Made by a program: the position numbers and the translations under genes. A DNA stretch of 64,000 nt. Source: Kryptolebias marmoratus (lineage: Eukaryota; Chordata; Actinopteri; Cyprinodontiformes; Rivulidae). The notes under the pieces were generated by a model. It ran no database searches. It saw only the letters and a list, made by a program, of their open reading frames with translations, and had not been told where the DNA came from. Below, one piece after another: positions 48,401 through 60,427 of this stretch. Position 1 is the first letter of the stretch. Each line of letters opens with the position of its first letter. The stretch is taken from assembly GCF_001649575.2 (NCBI RefSeq), contig NC_051434.1:17291273-17355272 (forward strand). Reading direction: 5' to 3'.

Positions 48401-51400
48401 TTGCACAGCTGATCCCCCTCAGAAATCAGCCGTTCCACTGAGAGAGGCAGGAAATCGTGCTCCTTCACGGCTCGGCCACTTCTCTCGGAGGGCACTTTAA
48501 CTAAACCCTCTTCTTCCCGCTCTTATTGCCAGGAATTTCTTTCCACTGAGGCTTGCAGAAGATTGTTAACAGTTGTGAGTCTGTGCCAGATGACAGCAGC
48601 GGGTCACTGAGGTGGATCGTGCGTGCGTGTGTGTGTCTGTGTCTGGTTCACACCTCTGCCGGTCTCTCAGAGGTGTTTTTTCCACTCGCCACACCTGTGG
48701 AGTCGGTTACATACGCTCACCTAAAATGCACGCGTTCTCTGCACAAACTGAAACAAACAAGACAACGATGATGACGGCGGAGAGAGGACGAGGAAAAACC
48801 TCAATTTTAATTTGGCTTAAAACCTGTAAGGCTGCATTGGTTTTTCAAGTTCTCGAATCATAAAAAAGGCGGCTCTTGAAGCGTGCACACGTCCTCCCCC
48901 CACGCTTTAGCTGACACACAGAGACAGCAGTTCCAGCTGAGTCACATTGCTGAACAGTGAACATCACACAACCGTGAGTCTCTCCGGCTCACAAAAGAAT
49001 ACCTGAGAAAATTTAGCAGAGCTTTCAGTGGAGGGACTGTCTGTTAGCAAAGCAAAGATGTGATTTCATGCCATTTCAGATCCACTTTGCATGTGGAACA
49101 GGTTAACAGGTTCAGTGTTTCAGGGCCTTCAGGTAGACGTCAAACCATACTTCTCATGGCTGACTAAAAACAAGAAGTTGAGAGCAACATTTTTATTTTT
49201 ATGCTGGGTATATAAAGCAGTTCCAACTGTACTGGGTCTCATTACATAAAGAAGTTGGATATTATGTGTCATGGCTATAAAATTAGTGTAGAACGTATTT
49301 AACTTTGAGAGTTAAGTTTTGAATCAAAAGTGGGTACGTTAAATAAAACTATCAGGTCAGCTAAGGGGGGAAAGGGGGACAAAAACTAAATAGGATTTCA
49401 GCAATGAAGTGAAAATGAAGAAAATAATTTAGTTGTTAGTTTGAGATTAATAAAGGAACCTAAAATCAATTTGTCCTTGGCACAAAGACCTAGAATAAGG
49501 CAGATGTTTTGGAGTGACTTTAAACTTAAAATAGATTATAATAAAAAGTAATTTTTTAATGCAAACTTTGTAACGTACACATGGAGCCGTACATAAAAAA
49601 AAAAATGTCAAGGATTTCTCAAAATTCCCAGCAGTTTTACCTGAAACGGAGAAGAAGAAGCTTTTTATAGGGTTTAGATGCTTAGAGAGTTACTTTGACG
49701 TCATCACGCAATGCATATGTTCCAGACTCTTATTGTGAAAGATTGAAGGAAGTTCTGTGCGTTTGGCTGCCTTGGCAGTAATAAAGACCACACTTCACAG
49801 TGGTTTACATTAAATTCTTTGGGTTAGTTTGTAGTTCACCTAGTAAAACTGAAGCCATAACGCTCAGATACAATAACTTGAGAAGAAATTGAAGAGATCT
49901 TAATGTATATCTATGGGGAAAATTGTGTAAATAAAGTTAAATATTTTGAAAAAAAAAAAAGTTACAAAAAACCAAAAGTCATAGAACTCTATTTCAGATC
50001 AAGCTGGATGTTTTGATATTTGAAGTTTTTAAAAAAATTGCACAAACTTTGCAGTTTGATTCCAAGAAACTACAGTATAAACAGCAAAATAACCCTATGA
50101 ATGGTGATTCAGATCGAATACAGGGATTTAGGAGCACAAGGGGATCCGTTTCCTCAAGTTTAGTCTTTAAATGCTTTTTTGTCTGTATTCCCAATATTTT
50201 TACTCTAATATCAACACTGAAACAAACAAAAAAAAATTTGTTTTTCTTCTGACTGGCCCTTTTATGTCGATAAATTCCTACTCTGGTTTTTAAAAATATC
50301 TCTATTTGCTGTCTTTCAAAACAACCATTGTTTCTCATTAACTGTGCTGCAGCTTTCTTCATGCCACAAGTAGCTGACCAGTGTTGCGATAAGACAAAAC
50401 TCTGGTACCAGGGGAGCTTCCTCGTCCCTTTTCTCTTTGACGGCAACTTCAAACCCAGAGCTCAGTCCTCATATCCCTCAGCCTCTCAGTTAAAGGGAAT
50501 TTAGGCTTCAAATTAGGGCTTCTCAATCTATCAAAAATATATTGACATTGCAGTATTGGTGTGGGCACGTCTCTCAATATCAGTATTGCAAAGGATTAAA
50601 GAAATTGCTTGCACAAATTGCATTAAAAAATTACAAATTTGGCAGTCAGATTGCAAGCTCAAACAGCAGCAGCAATCAATCATAGAGTTAAATGTAAGTA
50701 ATAATGGGATGTGATAGAAAGGTTTATAAAATATGTTTGCACTGTAACTGTTTGAGGACAGCAGCAGTCCATTTTGGTCCTGGCACCACTGTGATTGACT
50801 ACTCATTACCACGTCAACCCAGTTACATTTTGTTTCTCAGAACTGAGGTTGTTCAAAGAGCCATCTAGAGCACGTAAGATATTAAAACCCAGTCATGAGG
50901 TAAATGTGGGTGTCTACTCTTGAATAGCTGGATAGAGGTAAATGGCTTGCACTTGTATAGCGCTTTATCTAGGCTGTAATCCAAGGACCCCAAAGCGCTT
51001 CACACTACATTCAGTCATTCATCCATCCACACACGGATGGTGGTAAGCTACATTGTAGCCACAGCTGCCCTGGGGCAGACTGATAGGCTTACACCAGCAC
51101 CACCAAACCCTCAGACCCTCTGACCACCACCAGTAGGTAAGACAGGCAAAGTGTCTTGCCTAAGGACACAATGGCTGAGATGGAGGGAGCGTGGGTTTGA
51201 ACTGGCAGCCTTCCAGTTACAGGACGAACCCCTACCTCCTGAGCCACTGCCGCCCCGATGTGAGGACTCCTTTCTGTCTGGATTGTGAATAAAAATAATA
51301 ATAATTCCGTACTAGACTGTGGATGACATTAATGAAGTATATTTCTATTGCAAATCTCTAATCAGATGCCATTAATCTGCATCTGGTCCTATAAAACAGA

Positions 51401-54400
51401 TCATTTGTGCCCCGCCCCAGCTCATTTTTATGCCACCTCCTGAGAAAATGTCAACGGATCCTCCCAGATGGATCGGTTAAGCTCCAACGATGACGCACAA
51501 CCACTAGGGCTGGGGGCGGAGAATTGGGAAGAGCTTTTGAATATCATAAATCAGCCCCGCCGCCGTTAATTTATTAATGCAGGTCTGAAACGTGCACCTG
51601 GGTCCTCCGAATAGAGACATGGAAAAATGGCAGAGGAAGGGAGGGGAGCGTAGATACCAGTCCCAAGAGTAGTGACGAACGGCAGATGATTGTAAAGACG
51701 GGTAAACGCGCAGCTGAGCAAATCTGTACGAAGAGTGAGCGACCGATGGATATCCTTGGGATCGGAGATTACTTTGAAGGTGCTGGTGTCAGGTGAACAG
51801 GATGAACAGAGGCTGGACAGTCGGGAGGAAGCTGTTTAAGGTGTCACACGGTGTGAATTCACACGTGCACACCCCCACACGTCTCTTTACTCAGGAAAAG
51901 AACCAATCATGGATCTGACAGCTGTCTGCTCATCTCCTTTGTTAGGTGTCAGTACACATTATTACAGAAAGTAGCACAGTTTTAGACTTGAAATGAAGTC
52001 CCACTCTGGCCACATAAAATAAATAAAAAAAAACATAAATCCTGAGATTAGATTTAATCTTCTATGGTATTATTAGATCTTAAAAGATGTAATATTTCTC
52101 CCCAAATGACTTGAATGGCTCCAGTTAGGAAAGAATTAAGAAATGTTGTATTATTAATGTAACAAAGTGGAGAAAAAGTAGAAATTTTTAAGTTTCTGCT
52201 GTTATATTGTGAATGCTGATTCAACAGTTCTATTGTTGTCATATTTTTATTTTTCTGTACGCTTTTTTGGAACTGACAATTTAGTTTTTTGTAACTTTTA
52301 TACGTTTTGAAATATTTACCTTCATTTCCAAATATTTTGCCCATAGAAACACATTGAGATTGCTTCAATTCCATCAAAAACATTGTTCTCCTTGAAATCT
52401 GCTCTACGTTTTTTCCAGTTTTTTGACTGTATTTTTGCCGCTTTTAGTTTCTAGCTAGCCTTTTGCTACATTTAGCTTTTAGCTAGTGTTTTGCTGCTCC
52501 GCTTTAGCTGAAACAATTCAGTTTCAGCTTCTTTAGCAAAGTCACTCGATGGAGGATTATGATAAAGCTGTCTTTTTTTGTCTTGTGTAACCATAAAGAC
52601 CATGAACCTCTCGTCAAGTTCTTTATCTCCCACTGTTTGGGAAAAGCAAAAATGGCTATTTCCTGTTCTGTGGGATTCCTCTGTTTGTTGCTTGTCATTT
52701 TATGTATTCAAAGTCTGCACTACACTCAGTCAACAGCATCACTTCCAAAACATGTGGTTTGCAAACTCTATGACTGGTAACTTGAGCAGTTAAAAAGAAA
52801 AAATCCTGTAATGCAGAATGAACTGAGCACTTTTAGATGGATGATGTGCAAATAAAGCTGCAGATCCAAGAGCTGAAATTCGTTTTGCTTACCTTTTTTT
52901 TTATTTTTTTTTTTACATGTTACGAAAAACATAGAATAAATGTAAAGTTGAGTGTTATGAACTTGAGCAACTTGCTGTGGATTTAAGTCTTTTATATAGG
53001 ACAGAGGTAGGCAGTCCTGGTCCTGGAGGGCCACTATCCTGCATGTTTTACTTGTTTCTCTGCTCCAACACACCTGATTCAGAGGTTAAATCACCTCTTC
53101 ATGCTCTGCAGAAGCCTGTTAATCACCCATTGATTCAAATCAGGTGTGTTGGAGCAGAGAAACAAGTGAAACATGCAGGATGGTGGCCCTCGAGGGCCAG
53201 GATTGCCCACCCCTGATAGAAGATGGGACAAGTTTAAAAATTCCCTCTTCAAAACTAGGAACTTTATTCATTTTGAGCTCAGTAATAGAGGTCATTGATT
53301 GTTGGGATGTTTGCACTTTGAGAGGGTTTGAGAAAAAAAAAAACATACGTCCTGTAGCAGTGAGAGGCAGACTGGGTGAAAGAAGACAAAAATGGCCACA
53401 TTTTAATGTTTTGTTATGTTTTGAAGAAGTGTAAAGTCTGAAGGAAAAAGATGAGCTTGTTTGCAAAAAAATTGACAAATGAAAGGAAACCGAACCCTGT
53501 CTTTCAGCAATACACTGCTTTTTTTGTGCTTCAGGCAATAATGTCTAACTCCAAATTCTCATGTTAGTTTTCTTTTTTATCACATTTAGCCATCATCGTA
53601 CATTTTCTATATTTTCTGCGTTTACAGGGATTCACAGATGAGTCACAACCAAAAGCTCTAAATCAAAAAGGATAAACAGGGACACTGTCTGACACCTTTT
53701 TTTAAAGAAGTAAACGGCACGACAAATGCCAAATAAAACAGCCTGGTCGTAATTACCGGAAAGATGGCTAATCAAAGGCTGGCCCCTGCACTGCCTGATT
53801 AGAAATATTCTGGCCCTTCAGCAAAATTTCTTGATGGGGACCCTGTTTTAGATGCTGACCACATCATTGATTTTTGGAACTGAAGTTTATTTCTTCTTTA
53901 ATCAGAAAGACAAAAGGACAACACTGAAGACTTCTCACTGTCTAAAAGATGTTTTAGATTTTTGTATCATTGGCTTTATTAGGATTTTTATCTTACTGTC
54001 CATGTATTCACTCAGCTGGTATGAAGTTTTGGTTTACTGTGGTTCATTTGGTAACGAGAAAGATTCCTAAAAATACTGTCAGATGAATCATTTCAACACT
54101 AAGCAAGCAGCACTAATATTTAGTCTCAGAGCTATTGTTGTGTTATTTTTAGCTGTACAAGTGGTGAACATAAGTGGCTTTCACAAATCACCAGAGCTCA
54201 CTGAAGCTAACCTTGCTGAGAAGGAGTCAGCACTAACGACAAAGTTAAATGGTTTCTTTTGGCTGCTTCATATCAAAATGATTGTTTCTCCAGTTGATTT
54301 ATTTTAGTCCATAGCAGAAGTAGCTTCCCGTTTAAAAAAAAAAAAGAAAAAAAAAAAAAAAGAAAAAACTCATAAAAGAAGTGAACTGTAATGATTCAGG

Positions 54401-57400
54401 GTGAGCAGTTAGATAAAATCCCTGGATTACACACATGCCTTCGCTGTGAATCAGTTTTGCTTTGGTTAGCAATCCAAGTCAAAGAAAGCTCTGACAAACA
54501 CCAATAAATACTGTACAAACTGAACTTGTGAGAACAGAGGTTCTTGCAGAATGAAATTATACATTTGAGGATCTTTTTTCTTTCTTTTGTCCCCTCAAAC
54601 AAGTTTTCTGTATCTGCCGTTAACTCGTACTGATAGTTAACCCAACTGTATTTTGAATGACTACATTCCCAGCGTACGTCTCATATGGAGTGTGTTATTA
54701 GCACTGAACTATTGATGGACGGTTTGTTCCTTCCTGAAGGCTCGCATGGAATGTGAGTCTCTTCCTATTCAGTCTGAAGGATATACAAAAAAATGTCTCC
54801 GCTGTGTAGGAGTGTCTTGTACACGTCTGAGTAACTGTTTTTGAGCTAAACGGCTACAGCAGTGTTACAACGAACGCCAGATTTTGGGAATTTGATATCT
54901 CCCTGTGTCGTTTCTCTGTGTCCAGATAGGGCTGATGTCAGTCACCGTCTTCCCCGTGCGGCTGCTGCTCGTGTGTTTCCTGATGTTGCTGGCGTGGCCC
55001 TTCGCCTTCGCAGCCACCCTGGGACGCTCGGATTTTGTCGTTGAGCCGCAGTCGTGGTGGAGGAGGTGGGTTTTGTGAATGTCGGTAGAAAGGCTTTGAA
55101 CAAGGAATGTGCCTCTAAAACGTATCATGTCAACATTTTAAAAATTCTGCCAAGTTTCAAGTTACCAGAAAACCAAAAAACAAACACTTTTCTTTTGTCT
55201 GCCCATTGCTCTCTGATGTCTGCTAAAAAATAATTTAAAATCATGCTGACATATAAAGTATCCACATTTGCCTGTTTTTTTTTTTTTTTTTTTTTTCCGA
55301 CTCAGAATAAATATTTGTGGATCTTTTTGTAAAGAATTATGGTTGGTTACAAAATGTATTTACATAGCCTTTTGTATAGCCCGGTGTATGAATTTGAATG
55401 GCTAGATGAAACCTTTTCAAGAATCTAAAACCGTCTCCTCCATCAGAATTATACATCTTTGTATTTGGGTCATCATGCGAGCCATGTGGTTTTGCGGCGG
55501 TTTCCATTGGATCAAGGTGAAAGGGGACCGAGCACCGCCCTCGGAAGTTCCTATTCTCGCCGTGGCGCCACATTCGTCCTACTTTGATGCCATCCCGGTC
55601 ACCATGTTGATGTGCTCTATCGTCGGCAAACACGAGAGCAGGAGCGTACCGGTCTGGGGCAGTAAGTCGGATGCATTTTCACTTTAACTTCAGAAAAGAA
55701 AAAATAAACAAGAAAGAAGAGTACTGATAAAAGGCAAAATAATGCAAAGCCAAATGTATTTGCACGAATGTTTAATGTGAAAACCTCAGTGTTATTGTTA
55801 AAAATGGTCATCTTTTTGAGGCTGTGCTGTACATTAAAGTGTTATTACAGACTCAAGAATAAATCCCGGCCCCTTTCTGTCTTAACAATAACTGTTTGAG
55901 ACCTAAATAAAAAAAACTAAAAAGACATTTAAGCATTTTTTTCCAAAATAAAGTAAAATATATTTTTAAATGAACTGAGAAATAAATGGTAATTATGACA
56001 ACAGATACTAGGTTTTCTAAGGTAGCTTTTGCAGAACGAATTCTCTGTAAATTAACCTCTAATATTCTGGGTGTAAGGAAACTATCTCTTTAGTTGCAGC
56101 TAAATTTCTTTGTCAACAGTGGCTTAATCTTTTTTGTTTTCTTCTTGAGTTTTTGTCAATTTGTGTGTCCCTTGGCACTAAAGACAAAGACTCTGAGCTA
56201 TGAGTAAAAAAAACATCAGGTTTGACTCAAACTCACCAAGTATTCACGTTACACATTTGTTCCCTTTTTAAATTCAAGTAAGTTATATTTTAATGGTTAT
56301 TAAGTTTCACATTCATAATTGTCCAACAATCTAAAAATATTGAGGCATGGAATTGTTACCTTCTTGTTACGTCTAAATATTTAACATTCACACCTTTAAT
56401 GCCACTCTGAAAACTTGAAACTAGAGACAATATAGAACACTAGTAGAAACAAACATGGATACAACATCCAAGGGTTACAAAGTCAAAATCAAATCATTGC
56501 TCGAGGGTTGCAGCTCTTTAAGGGCAGTTATGATTTGAGTGGCTTTAGCATTTGAGCTTGGTTTTAAGGATTCGATATAGATATTAATAGAAGATAATAG
56601 GATCTGGAAATTAGGCTTTTGCTGTAAATACTTGGTGTGGATATATATTTACCATAAATAATAAAAAAGTTAACAACATATAAAAATTCTTTTTTGGCAA
56701 GTTTACATTTCTCCATTCTAAACAAAACATCCTTATTTGTTAAAGTAATATTGAGATTTTTTTTGTGAAAAAAAAAATTGACATATCTCTCCAGAATATT
56801 TTGGTGTAATTACAATCCCAAGGTCTATTATATCTTAGCCCCTCTTCACACAGCATGATGACCCCGCTACTCCCTCCACAACCTTAGAATGTGGCTGGAT
56901 TGCAGCAAGTTTACAAAACATCCCTCAGTGTGAAGCAAATCACAACACTGCTACACTCTTCCTACTCACCAATTAGGTGTAACTTGCTATCGTCCACGTC
57001 CCTGAAATGCTCTCCTGCACCCACGCCACGCTCCATCCGCTCGCCCTGGCTCAAACCTTTTGGGTTGCGTCAGGATGCAGTTGGATACTGGAAGGCCGCG
57101 TCACGTTAGCACAATGCTACCACCACAGATATCGTGTCTGTGCTAGGTTGTTGTCATGTTGCAGTCAGGATCGAAGCCTAGGCAGGATTCCAGCGTGGCC
57201 AGTCCTGCTTCAGATTCCTGATGACCAAGCCATGTCATTGGACCCTGGCTCCACACATGCATACATGCTGCCACCCCCACGTTCCACCCTGGACCTCAAT
57301 ATGGATGCTTGTCCATGCTCAAAACTTCCACAACCTATCATCACACTATCACATGTAAGAGGGAGCCCACTGTGTTAAGAGCTTGTCAAGACCCTGCAAA

Positions 57401-60387
57401 GACCATTCACAATTTTTTTTAACATTATAGTGAGGTCGTCACCTAACCAGCTAACCAGAAGCAAGCCTTAGAAAGGTAGTCCAATGGATTTAGCCTTTCT
57501 GTCAACTTGGAAAGTACAAGCAATGTTTGGACATTAGCATCAGATTTTTGGCAATAATGGGATATAAATAATGAAAAGGTAATTAGATTTATTTCTTAGC
57601 GGGTCATTAACACAGCTTGGTTTAAACAGCAGCTGAGTTTGTGAGAAGTGTAGGTAAGGAGTTCGTGACCCGCTAGGAGACTTTTAGCATTTGTCGCCAA
57701 AAAGCAAAACAAAAAAGCTTCCTCATTAAGACGGTACAGCACAACATAAACCTCACAAAACAATGTGAGAAACGCAAAAGCCAATCAAACCAGTTCTGAG
57801 TGGTGATGAACTTTCTCCCCTCAGGCAGTACTGCTTTTAAAACAGACCTTCTGCAGTGAAAACTGCTTCAATCGCTTCCTTAAGCAGGACCCAGGGCTGT
57901 CACCCAGCGAGCACAGTCAAATGCGTTATGAAGCAACAACCCTGAAGCAAGAGAAAGAGACTGAGTAAACATGTTATGTTCATAAGCACAGACGTACTAA
58001 TTCTTTCAGTTTCATGATGTTGGGAGAGTTGTTTCAGGAAGAACATCTATTTAAAATGGATAACTTTTAACATGTAATATATTTGACCCTTTTTTTCATT
58101 TACTTTATTTGTTATTAACATATTACTGAATGCAGCAACTTTCTGGGCATGTTTTGTGTAAGAAATCAAGAATTTAGACTACTCCTTTGGCTGGTTGATA
58201 GATGCAGAGCAATGTGGGTCAGTAATCGTAGTTTTGATCTGACAGAGCTTGACATTTTCCAACTGTCGTAAGATTTTACAAGATAAACCAGTTTGTCACG
58301 TATTAGGTTCCGCCACGTGCGACAAATCTGATTTATCCTTGTGTTTTCTCCCTTGTGTTGGCTTCCCAAATCCGACCCTCCCCAGCTTTGATCAGCTACA
58401 TCAGGCCCGTGTTCGTGCTTCGGTCCGACCAGGACTCGAGAAGAAAAACTGTGGAGGAGATCAAGCGAAGGGCCGAGTCTAAAGGGGAATGGCCGCAGGT
58501 ACACTACGAACAGATTTACTGACAAATACAGATCAGATTTGAACTAATATTACTAGTTAATTTAAAGTGGATGAGGGCAATGATTATACCCTTGTGTTAA
58601 AATAAAATTGAAGCTATCACTGAAAGTAAAATGCATTTCCTCGTGTGTGTGTGTGCACGCACATTTGAACATGTTTCCTTGTTCCAGATCATGATATTCC
58701 CTGAGGGGACGTGCACCAACAGGTCAAGTCTCATCTTATTCAAGGCTGGTATGTTTTTAGTTCCTTCCAGGCTTTATACCAATCATAAAAACAGATTACA
58801 CATTGCCTCGTTTTGTGTGTTGATGCGTAAAACCCCTGAGTGACCACGTGGATTTTCAAAGGAAACCGTAACAATCCGTCTTTTCCTTTTTTAATATCTT
58901 TTCAATCATTTATCTGTAAATTGAAGGCATGTAGCTTGTTATTACATGAGAACACGTTTACATATTTCTGCATAGTTTTCATCCAGACTTATCATCACAA
59001 TCTCAGTTTGCTCAATACTTGGATATGCAGGCAGGATCACGTCCTAGCAAACTAATACCTATTGGCTAACTAGGAACGGTTTGTACTTGAAGACAGAAAC
59101 ACATCGTGCCTCCTGAGGTTTAAGGTTTGACCATCTTGTTCTGCTGCTGCAGAGAGTCAGAGCTCTTTGATTCTACACAAAACTAGTTTGGTGATTTTTA
59201 GTGTCGAGGTTGATCAGTGTAAGCAATAAAACAAGTGAAGTGTGAGGGGAAGCGCCAGTAACAACCACCTTTTATGCATTGGTCTTTATAAACATTTAAT
59301 CATGGTTTTCGAACGTTTTTTAAGGTTTTGCTTTGGACTTTAGCTGTTTTTTGTTTAATCTTGTTATTTTCAGTCCTTGCACCTGAACACAATAGCAGAT
59401 TGATTCAGATTCAGGGTGTAGTTAAAAAAATGAGGAAAGAGGACAAGCGCAGGATAAAAGAAGTGTATGATCAAAAACACACAAAAATAATAATTACAGC
59501 ACATGAACTGTATCTGAAACTAATATCTGTAAGAAACTGGAAAAATCAGCAGAGTTGAGACAGGATCTAAAATAAATCTCCACCCTCAGTTGATCGTGTC
59601 AAGTTTTCAGCTGATAACTCTTTGGGTATTACCATTTTAGTTTTAAAATACTCATTTATTGATTTATTTTGTAAAACAGTGTTTTTCTGGTATTTGTTAG
59701 TGTCCTAGTCTGCACTACTCTACATTATATAGTTATACAATAATTGAAATTTCTTCCTCCATTTGCACCTCTTGTTCACAAATGAACTGAGCTTATGGTG
59801 GTAAAACTGAAACTTTACAAAGTGGAGACGTTTTAAAACTCTTCACTTCTTTAAGCTGTGCTTCACTTGAGTAATACATGCAAATTGGATGTTCATTTTC
59901 CCTGTTTGGTGTTTAACCATTTTATTTATTTGTTTTTTGTCCAGTCCTGCAGGGAGTTGGTTTTTTCCGAACCAAAGGAGAACTGGATTTTGATAGGAGT
60001 TCTGTTGATTTCCAGCTGTGGGTGTGTTTGTTGGAAAAGCTTTTGTATTAATTTCATTTTCCGCGCCCAGACATGCAGATAATTATGAATGAATTTCTTT
60101 GCCGCTGCCAAGTCCGAGTGTAGATGCCAGGTCACGTAATATTCTGTAGAGCCAGTGGGCTGGGAGGTTTGGGGTCTTACTTTGAACCTGCAGGGTACAA
60201 AAAAGTTTGAACCCCTTTCTTATTTGGACTCCCTGCTCACACCCTGTGTGTGTGTGTGTGTGAGTGTTGTCAGCCGTTGTCCGATGCCAGCTTTTTCTAA
60301 TCCCCTTCCTTCCAGTCTGTAATTCCGTCATTCCCAGTAAGCCCTATGGGTCTGTCCTGCTTTCATTGTGTGTTTGTCTTTGTAAGG

Positions 60388-60427
<40 letters not shown>

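Larger units (their letters stand above)
45523..54925 (+). other. lpcat1: lpcat1 intron 1
   Basis: A long first intron holding MITEs, a SINE, simple repeats and two CNE-like stretches (46120-46200 and 51400-51620). The 49000-50900 part is AT-rich and shows nothing recognisable. No embedded gene was found. Confidence 0.7.
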
